Source: an uncultured Bacilli bacterium (GTDB lineage: Bacteria; Bacillota_I; Bacilli_A; RF39; UBA660). From it: a stretch of 64,000 nt of DNA. The position numbers and the translations under genes are program-made. The number at the start of each line of letters is the position of its first letter. The stretch's first letter is position 1. Positions 41,439 through 50,463 of the stretch are shown here, piece after piece. The notes under the pieces were generated by a model. It saw only the letters and a list, made by a program, of their open reading frames with translations, made no database searches and was not told the origin of the DNA. The stretch lies in contig CAJTWC010000002.1 in the NCBI GenBank assembly GCA_910580185.1, positions 117,459 through 181,458 of the forward strand. Reading direction: 5' to 3'.

Positions 41439-42371
41439 ATGACATTTTCAAGTAAGATAAAAAAAGAAATAAGTACTACTGAGTGTACTAGAGCTGAATA
41501 CTTATCAGAATTATCTGGTATTATCAGAACGGCTGCTGAAATTAAAATATATAACATTAAAATTCAAACTGAAAATAAATTTGTTGCAAATCGTATATTT
41601 GGCTTATTTAAAATTTTATATGATATTAATTTAAATATTTCTTTAAGAAAAAACTATAATTTTAAAAAGAATGAAATATATGTTTTGGAATTAAAAAAAG
41701 ATACACTTAAGGTTCTTAGAGATTTAGGCATAGTTAGTGAGAAAAATGAACTTTTAAGAATACCAAATGGATCATTAATCGATGATGAAGAACTTAAAAG
41801 AGCATATTTAAGAGGCGTCTTTATGGTTTCTGGCAGTTTAAATGATCCAAAGACTTCTAGATACCATTTGGAATTTTTAATAAATAATACTGAGTACGCT
41901 AAATTTTTAAATAAGTTATTAAATGATAATAATTTAAACAGTAAGATATTACATAGAAAAAAAGGTTATATGATATATATTAAAGAAGCTGAAAAGATAA
42001 GTGACTTTTTAAGAATTATAAGAGCATATAATGGTGTTATGTATTATGAGGAAATAAGGGTATACCGTGAAAAAATAAACATGACTAATCGTATTAATAA
42101 CTGTGAGCAGGCAAACGTTGAAAAAATGGTAAAAACCGCAAATGATCTTATTAAAGAGATAAATTTTATAAAAGAAAAAGATATGCTTGACTTACTAGAT
42201 GAAAAGGTAAGGCAAAGTGCTGAGTATAGGGTTAAGTATCCAGAAACGTCATTGTTAGAACTTAGTAAAATAATGACACTTGAAACTGGATGCAACATAA
42301 GTAAATCTTGTTTGAACCATAGATTTAGAAAAATAAAGGAATTTGCTGATAAAATAAGAAATCAAAATTAA
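41439..42371 (+). CDS. whiA: WhiA-family DNA-binding protein
   Basis: The 310-residue protein begins TFSSKIKKEISTTE as WhiA does, has the degenerate LAGLIDADG-type fold (YLRGVFMVSGSLNDP and YHLEFL) and a C-terminal HTH (SLLELSKIMTLETGCNISKSCLNHRFRKI). WhiA influences division and chromosome segregation in Firmicutes and sporulation in actinomycetes. ATG 41439 is chosen from AGGATGTG spacing and homologue starts; the longer frame from 41385 is unlikely. It precedes parA. Confidence 0.93.
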   Translation: MTFSSKIKKEISTTECTRAEYLSELSGIIRTAAEIKIYNIKIQTENKFVANRIFGLFKILYDINLNISLRKNYNFKKNEIYVLELKKDTLKVLRDLGIVSEKNELLRIPNGSLIDDEELKRAYLRGVFMVSGSLNDPKTSRYHLEFLINNTEYAKFLNKLLNDNNLNSKILHRKKGYMIYIKEAEKISDFLRIIRAYNGVMYYEEIRVYREKINMTNRINNCEQANVEKMVKTANDLIKEINFIKEKDMLDLLDEKVRQSAEYRVKYPETSLLELSKIMTLETGCNISKSCLNHRFRKIKEFADKIRNQN

Positions 42372-42419
42372 TATTCTATTAAAGGGTTTTAAAAAAAGTA
42401 TTTTTTTGATAGAATGATA
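42372..42419 (+). other. Inverted repeat between whiA and parA
   Basis: ATTCTAT and ATAGAAT flank an inner AAAAAAA-GTA-TTTTTTT pairing. It may terminate whiA transcription or hold a parA promoter; neither is clear. Confidence 0.35.
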
Positions 42420-42461
42420 TTATAGTTAAAATAAAATGATAGTAGAAAGAAGTGAAGCGAA

Positions 42462-43256
42462 ATGGGAAGGGTAATAGCATTAGTAAATCAAAAAGGTGGC
42501 GTAGGTAAAACTACAACTAGTATTAATTTAGCAGCTTCACTAGGAGTACAAAATAAAAAGGTTTTATTAATAGATTTAGATCCTCAAGGTAATGCATCTA
42601 CTGGTGTAGGTATTAATAAAGGTGATGTATCTAAGAGTATATATGACTTATTATTAGGAAGATGTAATCCAAATGAAGCTATAATTAAAACTAATTTTAA
42701 GAATTTAAGTATAATTCCTGCTACTATAAACTTAGCAGGAGCTGATATAGAATTAATTGAAAAGGCTAAACAAGATAGTACTTTTCAAAAGAACATGCAA
42801 TTAAAAATCGCATTACAAAACATTAGGAATGAATATGATTTTATTATAATAGATTGCCCACCTTCTTTAGGATTATTAACTACAAACGCACTTACTGCAT
42901 CTAATTCAGTGTTAATACCTGTTCAATGCGAATTTTTTGCACTAGAAGGAATAATGCAGTTATTGAATTCTATAATGTTAGCGCAAAGAAAGTTAAATCC
43001 TACATTAGAAATAGAAGGAGTACTTCTTACAATGCTTGATTCTAGAACTAATTTAGGTTTAGAAGTAGTAGAAGAAATAAGAGGATTTTTTAAGGAAAGA
43101 GTATATAATACTTTAATTCCAAGATTAATAAGATTAACTGAAGCACCATCTCATGGAAAACCAATCGTGGCATATGATCCAATGAGTCGTGGTACTGAAG
43201 CATACCTTAATTTAGCAAAGGAGGTAATTGAACAAGATGAAAGAAGACAACAGTAA
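42462..43256 (+). CDS. parA: Chromosome-partitioning ATPase ParA (Soj)
   Basis: The 264-residue ATPase has the deviant Walker A KGGVGKTT (about 11-18), the DLDPQGNAS signature and the IIDCPPSLG Walker B. With ParB it segregates origins and regulates DnaA. The length is typical of chromosomal Soj. It overlaps parB by 20 bp and its end supplies AAGGAGGT for parB. Confidence 0.97.
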   Translation: MGRVIALVNQKGGVGKTTTSINLAASLGVQNKKVLLIDLDPQGNASTGVGINKGDVSKSIYDLLLGRCNPNEAIIKTNFKNLSIIPATINLAGADIELIEKAKQDSTFQKNMQLKIALQNIRNEYDFIIIDCPPSLGLLTTNALTASNSVLIPVQCEFFALEGIMQLLNSIMLAQRKLNPTLEIEGVLLTMLDSRTNLGLEVVEEIRGFFKERVYNTLIPRLIRLTEAPSHGKPIVAYDPMSRGTEAYLNLAKEVIEQDERRQQ

Positions 43257-44124
43257 AAGAAGAGCATTAGGAATGGGGTTAGAACAACTATTTAATACTG
43301 AGATGCTTGATTTTGATCAAGTAGAAAATAAAATAGTAGAGGAAACTCCAAAAGATGAAATAGTAGAAATTAATATTGATGAATTGATGAGTAACCCTTA
43401 TCAGCCTAGAAAGGTTTTTGATGAGGAAGCACTTGTAGAATTATCGGAATCAATAAAAGAACATGGGGTATTTCAACCTATAATTGTTAAAAAAAGTGTT
43501 AAAGGTTATAACATAATTGCTGGTGAAAGACGTGCTAAAGCATCAAAATTAGCTGGTTTAACTAAAATTCCAGCAATAATAAGAGATTTTACCGATGAGG
43601 AAATGATGCAAGTTGCGTTGTTAGAGAATCTTCAAAGGGAAGATTTATCTGCGATTGAAGAGGCTAAAGCGTATAAATCAATTATAGAGTCATTAAGATT
43701 AACCCAAGAAGAGTTAGCTAAGAGATTAGGAAAGTCAAGAAGCCATATTACTAATATGTTAGGGCTTTTAAGATTACCTTTATCTGTCCAAGATATGATT
43801 TTATATAATAAACTTTCTATGGGACACGCTAGAGTACTTAGTAAATTAGAAAGTAAAGAACAAATAGAAGAGTTAGCTAATAAGGTTGTAAGTGAAAATC
43901 TAAGCGTTAGGGACCTTGAAGAATTAACTACTCCTGAAGATTTCACTAGAAAAGTTCCAACTTTAAAGACCCCTAAGACTAAAGAATATAAATACGTTGA
44001 AGATGCAATGAAAGAAAAATTAGGAACAAAGGTTTCTATATCTGGAAATAAAATAAAGATTTCTTTTGTTACCAAGGAAGACTTAAATAGAATCCTAGAA
44101 ATACTAGATATTGAAGTAGAATAG
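43237..44124 (+). CDS. parB: Chromosome-partitioning protein ParB (Spo0J)
   Basis: The 295-residue protein has the CTPase/ParB fold with NPYQPRKVFDEEAL and GERRAKASKLAGL (GERRxRA motif), then the HTH (TQEELAKRLGKSRSHITNMLGLLRLP) and a C-terminal dimer domain. It loads on parS sites and recruits SMC. ATG 43237 has 11-nt spacing from AAGGAGGT; TTG 43228 is too close. No consensus parS site was seen in the window. Confidence 0.96.
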   Translation: MKEDNSKRRALGMGLEQLFNTEMLDFDQVENKIVEETPKDEIVEINIDELMSNPYQPRKVFDEEALVELSESIKEHGVFQPIIVKKSVKGYNIIAGERRAKASKLAGLTKIPAIIRDFTDEEMMQVALLENLQREDLSAIEEAKAYKSIIESLRLTQEELAKRLGKSRSHITNMLGLLRLPLSVQDMILYNKLSMGHARVLSKLESKEQIEELANKVVSENLSVRDLEELTTPEDFTRKVPTLKTPKTKEYKYVEDAMKEKLGTKVSISGNKIKISFVTKEDLNRILEILDIEVE

Positions 44125-44134
44125 AGGGGATAGT

Positions 44135-44941
44135 ATGAAAATATTTGGCTTTACTATAGCAAAAGAAATATACATGACTGTTATAATAATTTTGGTAGCG
44201 TTTACCTTAGAAAAGGTATTAAAAAACATAGTTAAACGCTCTTTTAATCCTAAGAAAAAACCTAAAGGATTTGATCAAAGAAAAGCCAGGACATTAAGTA
44301 GTTTAATACGTAGCATAATAAAATACGTTGTTTGGATATTTGCTATATTATCATTATTAGGAGTATATGGAGTTAATACCGCAGCGTTAGTAACTGGTCT
44401 TGGTGTTGCAAGCTTGGTAGTGGGTCTTGCTTTTCAAGATATGTTAAAAGATATTTTAGCAGGTGTAACCATTTTATTTGAAAATTGGTATGCTATTGGC
44501 GATCTTGTAAAGATAGATGATTTTACTGGTACTATAATTGGTGTAGGTTTAAAATCAACTAGAATTAAAGCGTATAGTGGTGAGGTTAGAATAATTTCTA
44601 ATAGAAATATATCTTCGGTAATTAACTATAGTCTAGAAGACACATTAGCCATTGTGGATTTATCCGTAGCATACGAATCGAAGCTTGATAAAGTAGAAAA
44701 AATACTTAAAGTAGCTTGTGCAACAATGCAAGATAAGATACCAGAACTAACTAGTGAACCTGAGGTTTTGGGAGTCGAAGAGCTATCTGATTCAGCAGTT
44801 GTATTTAGAATTATTGGTAAATGTAAGCCGGCTTCTCATTTTGTAGTTGCAAGAACAATGAGGAAAGAACTTAAAAATACTTTAGATAAAAACGGAATTA
44901 AAATTCCATATCCTCAAGTGGAGGTACATAATGAAAAATAA
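44135..44941 (+). CDS. MscS-family mechanosensitive channel
   Basis: The 268-residue protein has three N-terminal membrane helices. The pore helix region VTGLGVASLVVGLAFQDMLKDILAGVTILFENWYAIGDLV carries the Gly/Ala packing pattern and the FENxxxxGD motif. A cytoplasmic vestibule domain follows. It releases solutes under hypo-osmotic shock. It lies 10 bp after parB and overlaps the DUF951 gene by 11 bp, the same order as in Bacillus (yyaE region). Confidence 0.93.
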   Translation: MKIFGFTIAKEIYMTVIIILVAFTLEKVLKNIVKRSFNPKKKPKGFDQRKARTLSSLIRSIIKYVVWIFAILSLLGVYGVNTAALVTGLGVASLVVGLAFQDMLKDILAGVTILFENWYAIGDLVKIDDFTGTIIGVGLKSTRIKAYSGEVRIISNRNISSVINYSLEDTLAIVDLSVAYESKLDKVEKILKVACATMQDKIPELTSEPEVLGVEELSDSAVVFRIIGKCKPASHFVVARTMRKELKNTLDKNGIKIPYPQVEVHNEK

Positions 44942-45128
44942 TTATGGCTTAGGTTCTATTGTGGAAATGAAAAAACAGCACCCCTGTGGTTTTAATAAAT
45001 TTAAAATTACAAGAGTAGGTGTTGATATAAAAATTGAATGCATAAATTGTGGTAGGACAATTATGCTTTCAAGAGTAGATTTTAATAAGAAGATTAAAAA
45101 GGTATTAGAGGAGGTGCAAGATGTTTAA
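44931..45128 (+). CDS. DUF951 family small protein (YyzM-like)
   Basis: The 65-residue protein has the family pattern GSIVEMKKQHPCG and VDIKIECINCGRTIMLSR, with three or four cysteines that could bind zinc (HPCG, CINCG). The function is unknown. It is conserved between mscS and ychF in many Bacilli. GTGGAGG inside mscS serves as ribosome binding site. Confidence 0.9.
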   Translation: MKNNYGLGSIVEMKKQHPCGFNKFKITRVGVDIKIECINCGRTIMLSRVDFNKKIKKVLEEVQDV

Positions 45129-46659
45129 TCCCAAGAAGTTAAAAAGATCATCACACCCAGTTATGTTTTTCATATATTTATCGTTACTTGTTATAATTGT
45201 AAGTGGTATAGCAAGCGCCTTAAACTTTCAGGTTACATACGATAAGTTAACTACCATAGCAGGAGAAGTAGAATCAACAACTATATCAGTAAATTCTTTA
45301 CTTAGTATTGATGGTATTAAGTTTTTAATGACATCTGCTTATAATAATTTAATTGATTTTGTTCCCTTTGGTTCATTGTTAATCGCTGCAATATCTTTTG
45401 GTATAGCATATAAGTCTGGTTTTTTAAAAACTTTTTGTAATAAAATAACAAGTAAAGTACCAAGAGCACTTGTTATATTTATTTATTCATTGTTATGTAT
45501 TTTATCAAGTATTGATAATAATGTAGGTTATGTATTACTATTGCCATTAGGTGCCGTTTTATTTATGTCAATGAATAGAAATCCTATTGGTGGTTTAGCG
45601 CTAGGTTTTGCATCTATTGCATCAGGTCATGGTGCCGGTTTATTTATTACTTCATTAGATTATAATTTAACAAGTTATACAGAGGCTAGTGCTAAATTAT
45701 TAGATGCTGATTATACTGCGTTACAAAGTGGTAATATTATATTTACCGTAGCAGCTTCATTACTAATCGCAGGAATATGTACGTTTGTTACTGAAAAGAT
45801 AGTTTCTAGAAAACTTGGTAGAAATACCATCGAAGAGGAAGAGGAGTACGTACTTGAAGAGGCTAAAGAAAAAAAAGGTCTAATAGCCTCTTTAATAGCA
45901 ACAGTAATATGTTTAATACCTATTATTTTTATGATACTACCTGTTGGTAATGGTATTTTCGGTTTATTACTTGATAAGTCTCAAGATGTATATTCTAAAA
46001 TGTTATTTTCAAGTGATTCTCTTTTAATGACTAACTTAGTAGGAATTGTATCATTTATTTTTGCCGTACAAGGTCTTGTATTCGGAATAATAACAGGAAC
46101 AATAAAAAGAATAAGAGATATGGTAAACTTTTCTACTGATTATTTAAAAAGTATTGGTGGAATATTTGTACTTATATTTTTTGCAGCACAATTAAATGCT
46201 CTTTTAACAGAATCAAACATTGGTATTGTTGTGACTGGCTCACTAGCAAACTTAATATCAGTTTCTAATTTCTCATTTATACCATTAGTATTATTAATAC
46301 TTATATTTACAATGGCCTCTAATATATTACTTCCTGGTTCTGTTGCTAAATGGGCAATTTTAGCACCTAATATTATGCCTGTTGTTATGAAAGCAAACAT
46401 AACTCCAGAATTTTCCCAACTAGTATTTAGAGCAGGAGATTCAATAACAAATTCCATAACCCCATTATTTACATATTTTGTTATATTTATAGGATTTGTC
46501 GAAGTATACATGAAGAATAAAGCAGATTTTAGTATAAAAAAATGTTATCAAACCGTATTTCCTTATTTCTTAGGAATAGCAATAATATGGATAATAATGA
46601 TAATATGTTGGTATATAATTGGGCTACCTATAGGTCCAGGTATATATCCTACGGTATAA
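45121..46659 (+). CDS. AbgT-family transporter
   Basis: The 512-residue protein has about 11-12 membrane helices and the AbgT signatures: HPVMFFIYLSLLVIIVSG at the start, IDFVPFGSLL, SIDNNVGYVLLLPLG, and the late GSVAKWAILAPNIMPVV and RAGDSITNSITPLFTYF. AbgT carriers take up p-aminobenzoyl-glutamate, and others export antifolates; the substrate here is not certain. It overlaps the DUF951 gene by 8 bp, an accessory insertion into the conserved parB-ychF order. Confidence 0.88.
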   Translation: MFNPKKLKRSSHPVMFFIYLSLLVIIVSGIASALNFQVTYDKLTTIAGEVESTTISVNSLLSIDGIKFLMTSAYNNLIDFVPFGSLLIAAISFGIAYKSGFLKTFCNKITSKVPRALVIFIYSLLCILSSIDNNVGYVLLLPLGAVLFMSMNRNPIGGLALGFASIASGHGAGLFITSLDYNLTSYTEASAKLLDADYTALQSGNIIFTVAASLLIAGICTFVTEKIVSRKLGRNTIEEEEEYVLEEAKEKKGLIASLIATVICLIPIIFMILPVGNGIFGLLLDKSQDVYSKMLFSSDSLLMTNLVGIVSFIFAVQGLVFGIITGTIKRIRDMVNFSTDYLKSIGGIFVLIFFAAQLNALLTESNIGIVVTGSLANLISVSNFSFIPLVLLILIFTMASNILLPGSVAKWAILAPNIMPVVMKANITPEFSQLVFRAGDSITNSITPLFTYFVIFIGFVEVYMKNKADFSIKKCYQTVFPYFLGIAIIWIIMIICWYIIGLPIGPGIYPTV

Positions 46660-46685
46660 GAGCAAAAGTTCTTATACTTTTTTTA
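46653..46685 (+). terminator. Intrinsic terminator after the AbgT gene
   Basis: GTATAAGA pairs with TCTTATAC around a 7-8-nt loop and is followed by a T-run. Confidence 0.75.
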
Positions 46686-46738
46686 TTGCGTTACATAAAA
46701 GCTTTGGGATTATTTGTCATGAGAAGTAATATTATTTA

Positions 46739-46766
46739 TTGTCGTTTTTTCTATTTATGCTATAAT
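46739..46766 (+). promoter_or_regulatory. ychF promoter
   Basis: TTGTCG (46739-46744), 16-nt spacer, TATAAT (46761-46766) with a TGC extension just before the -10. Confidence 0.6.
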
Positions 46767-46788
46767 ATCAAAAGAAGGAAGTGATTAT

Positions 46789-47886
46789 ATGCCACTTACA
46801 GCGGGTATAGTAGGATTACCAAACGTAGGTAAATCAACGTTATTTAATGCAATTACAAAGAAAAATATATTAGCGGCAAATTATCCATTTGCAACTATAG
46901 AGCCAAATGTTGGTATGGTTACGGTGCCAGATAAAAGATTAGATTTTTTAAATGAGTTAATACAACCTAAGAGTTTAGTTCCAACAACATTTGAATTTAC
47001 TGATATAGCAGGTCTTGTTAAAGGAGCATCACACGGTGAAGGCTTGGGAAATAAATTTTTATCACATATAAGAGAAGTTGATGCGGTTGTTGAAGTAGTA
47101 AGATGTTTTGATGATTCAAATATCACTCACGTAGAAGGCGGGGCAAATCCTTTACGTGATATTGAAATAATAGATGTAGAGTTTATTTTCTGTGATTTAG
47201 AAGTAGTTGATAATAGACTTGGTAGGATAGAGAAAAAAGCGGTTAGTACAAAGGATAAGGACGCATTAAAAGAAGTGGAATTATTAAAGCGAATAAAAGA
47301 AGCATTGGAGAATAATATTCCAGCTAGAAAACTAGAATATACAGAAGATGATTTAAAGATTTTAAAAGCTTTTAACCTTCTTACAATGAAGCCAATTATT
47401 TATGTTGCTAACATAAAAGAAGATGAGATAGGTCTTGATAACGATTACGTTAAAGACTTAAAAAAATATGCTAAAAAAGATAATGCAGAAGTAATTGTAT
47501 TATGTGCAAAAATAGAAGAAGAACTAAGTGGTTTTGATGATGAGGAAAAGGTAGCATTTTTAAATGAGTTAGGAATAGAAGAAAGTGGCCTTGATAAGTT
47601 AATTAGAGCATCTTATTCGCTTTTAGGGCTTCAAACATATTTTACCGCTGGCCCTAAAGAAGTTAGAGCTTGGACCTTTAAAAAAGGTATGAAAGCTCCA
47701 GAGTGCGCAGGAATTATCCACAGTGATTTTGAAAAAGGATTTATTAGAGCAGAAGTAATTTCTTTTGAGGATTATGAAAAATATAAAGGAGAAAAGGAAG
47801 CGAAAGAAGCAGGGCGTCTTAGAAGTGAAGGTAAAGAATACGTAATGCAAGATGGTGATGTTTGTTTGTTTAGATTTAATAACTAA
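46789..47886 (+). CDS. ychF: Ribosome-binding P-loop ATPase YchF (Ola1 family)
   Basis: The 365-residue protein has G1 GLPNVGKST (about 7-15), switch region FATIEPNVG, G3 DIAGLVKGA, the altered NxxE-type G4 (NIKEDE), and a C-terminal TGS domain (FTAGPKEVRAWTFKKG). YchF prefers ATP and binds ribosomes; it acts in stress response. Ribosome binding site AAGGAAG. It lies before rpsF as in Bacillus (yyaF). Confidence 0.96.
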   Translation: MPLTAGIVGLPNVGKSTLFNAITKKNILAANYPFATIEPNVGMVTVPDKRLDFLNELIQPKSLVPTTFEFTDIAGLVKGASHGEGLGNKFLSHIREVDAVVEVVRCFDDSNITHVEGGANPLRDIEIIDVEFIFCDLEVVDNRLGRIEKKAVSTKDKDALKEVELLKRIKEALENNIPARKLEYTEDDLKILKAFNLLTMKPIIYVANIKEDEIGLDNDYVKDLKKYAKKDNAEVIVLCAKIEEELSGFDDEEKVAFLNELGIEESGLDKLIRASYSLLGLQTYFTAGPKEVRAWTFKKGMKAPECAGIIHSDFEKGFIRAEVISFEDYEKYKGEKEAKEAGRLRSEGKEYVMQDGDVCLFRFNN

Positions 47887-47903
47887 ATTGAAAGGAAATT
47901 AAT

Positions 47904-48737
47904 GTGAAAAATATAGATTCAATAAAAGATAATATAATAAGTTCAGAAAGCTTAGAAGGTGGTTGGTCTAATTTTGTAGTCGAAATAAGTGAAGATAGGC
48001 TTGGAATAGTATTTACTAAAAAAATGGAAGATGGCTGGGAATTTGTTTCGGTAAGAACCATTGATGAGGCTTCTTTACTTAGTGCTTTTTTAAGGCAAAA
48101 GATATATCATGCATCATGGGATGAGACTTGTTTTATAAGGAATATGTTTTTTGAGTCTGACGAGCCCGTAGTTGAATTTATTCCGAAGGAAAGTAGTTTT
48201 TTAAACGAAACTACCTTATGCTTATTTAGTAATAAAAAAATTGAAGTCCCTAATAATGAAATTATAAAAGCATCGAGCAAAAAGATAACTTTACCAAATA
48301 AAAAATTGATAAATTTAAGACGTAATATAGAAGGCAATTGGGAAAGGTTTAACTTAAGGTTATTAAATAAAAAACAAAATATTTTAAAAAGATATCTTGA
48401 CTATGAAGATATGCTTTCTTTTAAGGAACAAAACCTTCCCAATGATAACTGTGCATATTTTGTATTTTCTGATTTAAATAGCGATTATTCAGTAGATTTA
48501 TATAGACCAGTTGATGGTGTTTTAGATATGCCATTATCTGTTTTTGATGAAGTTGATTCATTAATGGATAATATTAGTTACGATGAAATAGTTAAGCAAG
48601 TAGCACAATTAAATGAAGAATTTTCTAAGATGATTTCAGATATGCCAGAAATATATGAAGGAATATCGAATCTTTTAAGTGGAATTAATGTAGATGTTAA
48701 GGTGAAAACAATTACAAAATATAAAAGTATAAATTAA
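47904..48737 (+). CDS. Hypothetical protein with a DUF7694-like N-terminal region
   Basis: A GTG start with GAAAGGAAA gives 277 residues. The part GWEFVSVRTIDEASLLSAFLRQKIYHASWDETCFIRNMFFESDEPVVEFIP resembles short phage-type proteins in which WEHVS and SWxExCxIKxxFW are conserved (DUF7694). A less conserved C-terminal half follows (DYEDMLSFKEQ). Function unknown; no membrane segment. It lies between ychF and rpsF and has its own terminator. Confidence 0.75.
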   Translation: MKNIDSIKDNIISSESLEGGWSNFVVEISEDRLGIVFTKKMEDGWEFVSVRTIDEASLLSAFLRQKIYHASWDETCFIRNMFFESDEPVVEFIPKESSFLNETTLCLFSNKKIEVPNNEIIKASSKKITLPNKKLINLRRNIEGNWERFNLRLLNKKQNILKRYLDYEDMLSFKEQNLPNDNCAYFVFSDLNSDYSVDLYRPVDGVLDMPLSVFDEVDSLMDNISYDEIVKQVAQLNEEFSKMISDMPEIYEGISNLLSGINVDVKVKTITKYKSIN

Positions 48738-48759
48738 AATAAATAAAATATAATTAAAT

Positions 48760-48788
48760 AAAAGAAGGTTTACATTAATCTTCTTTTT
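48760..48788 (+). terminator. Intrinsic terminator overlapping the rpsF promoter
   Basis: AAAGAAGGTT pairs with AATCTTCTTT (one G-T) around TACATT, followed by T. The -35 box of rpsF lies in its loop. Confidence 0.65.
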
Positions 48789-48797
48789 TGCTATAAT
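48769..48797 (+). promoter_or_regulatory. rpsF-ssb-rpsR promoter
   Basis: TTTACA (48769-48774) and TATAAT (48792-48797) are 17 nt apart, an ideal sigma-A promoter. Confidence 0.75.
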
Positions 48798-48802
48798 ACA
48801 AA

Positions 48803-48870
48803 ACGAGTAATGAATTTTACTCTCTTGCTCTTAACTTAAGATTAAGGGCCACTAAAGACCAGAAGAGGAG
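48803..48870 (+). promoter_or_regulatory. rpsF leader, possible autogenous control region
   Basis: The ~80-nt leader contains GAGTAATGAATTTTACTC and a second stem around CTTAACTTAAGATTAAG before AGAGGAGG. Firmicutes rpsF leaders can bind the S6:S18 complex; the characteristic CCG bulge is not evident here, so this is only a candidate. Confidence 0.3.
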
Positions 48871-48880
48871 GTAAAAAAGT

Positions 48881-49165
48881 ATGAAATACGAAATTATGTT
48901 CATTGTTAGACCAAATCTAGAAGAAGCAGGCGTTAAGGAAGTTGCTAAAAACTTTGAAAAGGTTTTAGCAGATAACGGTGCTAAAGTAGTATCTTCTAAA
49001 GATTTAGGTCAAAAAGAATTAGCATATGAAATAGAAGGTCATAAGACTGGTTATTATTTCTTAATTAATATTGAATCTAATGATGCAAAAGCAATCAATG
49101 AATTTGATCGTTTAGCATTAATTAGTGAAGATGTTATTCGTCATTTAATCGTAAAAGAAGACTAA
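48881..49165 (+). CDS. rpsF: 30S ribosomal protein S6
   Basis: The 94-residue protein has the S6 start YEIMFIVRPNLEE and the YEIEGHKTGYYFLI core. It binds 16S rRNA with S18. First gene of the rpsF-ssb-rpsR operon, 18 bp before ssb. Ribosome binding site AGAGGAGGT. Confidence 0.97.
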   Translation: MKYEIMFIVRPNLEEAGVKEVAKNFEKVLADNGAKVVSSKDLGQKELAYEIEGHKTGYYFLINIESNDAKAINEFDRLALISEDVIRHLIVKED

Positions 49166-49183
49166 TAAAAGCGAGGATATAAA

Positions 49184-49660
49184 ATGAATAAAGCATTTTT
49201 AATAGGAAGATTAACAAGAGATCCTGAATTAAGATATTCTTCAAGTAATGCCGCAATAGTAAATTTTTCTATTGCTATTGATAGACAATATACTAATACA
49301 CAAGGACAAAGAGAAACAGACTTTATTAATATAGTAGCATTTCAAAAACAAGCTGAAAATATTAAAAAGTATGTTGGTAAAGGTTCTTTAGTAGCAGTTG
49401 ATGGAAGAATACAAACTAGAAACTATGAAGATAAAGATGGAAAACGTGTTTATGTTACTGAGGTAGTAGCTGATCGTGTTCAATTCCTTGATTCTAGAAA
49501 TTCAGGTAATTCAGCTAATAATATAGAAGCAGGTAATGATGTATCACCAGCTGATTTTCAAACAGAAAGTAGCGCACCTAAAGAAACAAATGTTTCTGAT
49601 GATGTATTTGCTGATTTTGGTAGTTCAATTGAAATATCAGATGATGATATAGCATTCTAA
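49184..49660 (+). CDS. ssb: Single-stranded DNA-binding protein
   Basis: The 158-residue protein has the OB fold (NKAFLIGRLTRDPELR, FINIVAFQKQAENI) over the first ~105 residues, then a low-complexity linker and an acidic C-terminal tip ending DDDIAF (canonical DDDIPF) for partner binding. It protects ssDNA and recruits repair proteins. The Pro-to-Ala change in the tip is mild. Confidence 0.97.
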   Translation: MNKAFLIGRLTRDPELRYSSSNAAIVNFSIAIDRQYTNTQGQRETDFINIVAFQKQAENIKKYVGKGSLVAVDGRIQTRNYEDKDGKRVYVTEVVADRVQFLDSRNSGNSANNIEAGNDVSPADFQTESSAPKETNVSDDVFADFGSSIEISDDDIAF

Positions 49661-49685
49661 TTTAATAAATAAGGAGGTTATACAA

Positions 49686-49901
49686 ATGGCAGAATTTTAT
49701 AGAAAGAAAAAGAAAATATGTCAAATGTGTGCTGGTAAAAGTGTAGATTATAAAGATCCTGAGATCTTAAGAAAATATATAAATGAAAAAGGTAAAATTT
49801 TACCTAGAAGAGTAACAGGAGCTTGTTCTAAGCACCAAAGACATATAGCACAACAAGTAAAAAGAGCTAGAATGATAGCTTTATTACCATTTACAAGATA
49901 A
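49686..49901 (+). CDS. rpsR: 30S ribosomal protein S18
   Basis: The 71-residue protein has the S18 core VDYKDPEILRKYINEKGKILPRRVTG and HQRHIAQQVKRARMIALLPF. CQMC and ACSKH may form a zinc site, as in the cysteine-containing form of S18. Third gene of the operon; ribosome binding site AAGGAGG. Confidence 0.97.
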   Translation: MAEFYRKKKKICQMCAGKSVDYKDPEILRKYINEKGKILPRRVTGACSKHQRHIAQQVKRARMIALLPFTR

Positions 49902-49906
49902 TTGTT

Positions 49907-49944
49907 AGAAAGTATGTTAAAATAAGCATGCTTTCTTTTCTTTT
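49907..49944 (+). terminator. Intrinsic terminator after rpsR
   Basis: AGAAAGTATG pairs with CATGCTTTCT (one T-G) around a 10-nt loop, then T-rich. Confidence 0.7.
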
Positions 49945-50003
49945 AAATAAATATAAAGTATGTTATAATAAACGTACAGATTAATTAGAAAGGTGGACTA
50001 ATT

Positions 50004-50444
50004 ATGAAAGTAATATTTACAAAAGATGTTAAAGGTCAAGGAAAAGCTGGAGACATAAAAGAAGTAAAGGATGGATATGCACAAAACTTTTTAATAAGAA
50101 ATGGTTATGCTGTTTCTTATACATCTAGAAGTAAAGAAATCTTAGATATAGAAAATAAGAATAAGGCAGATAAGGAAGCAGCTGATATAAAAAGTTGCGA
50201 GAAAATAAAAAAAGAGTTAAAAGATAAGGTCTTGGTATTTAAAGTAAAAACAGGAAAAGAAGATCAGGTTTTTGGTACTATTTCAAGCAAGCAAATAGCA
50301 TCAGAACTAGAAAAAATAGGATATAAAATTGATAAAAAGAAAATAGTTTTAGATACTCCAATTAATTCTTTAGGGTATCACGAAGTTAAAATAAATTTAC
50401 ATAAAAAAGTAGTAGGTATTATAACTGTACAATTAGTTAAATAG
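50004..50444 (+). CDS. rplI: 50S ribosomal protein L9
   Basis: The 146-residue protein has the N-terminal L9 domain (MKVIFTKDVKGQGKAGDIKEVKDGYAQNFLI), a connecting helix and the C-terminal domain (FGTISSKQIASELEKIG). It binds 23S rRNA at the L1 stalk base. It lies 19 bp before dnaB as in Bacillus. Confidence 0.96.
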   Translation: MKVIFTKDVKGQGKAGDIKEVKDGYAQNFLIRNGYAVSYTSRSKEILDIENKNKADKEAADIKSCEKIKKELKDKVLVFKVKTGKEDQVFGTISSKQIASELEKIGYKIDKKKIVLDTPINSLGYHEVKINLHKKVVGIITVQLVK

Positions 50445-50463
50445 GAGTTAAAGGAGTGATAAA

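Noticed and set aside
46542..46784. 80-codon forward ORF at the end of the AbgT gene
   Set aside because: It lies mostly inside the AbgT frame and its terminator, has no ribosome binding site and its translation looks like a shadow.
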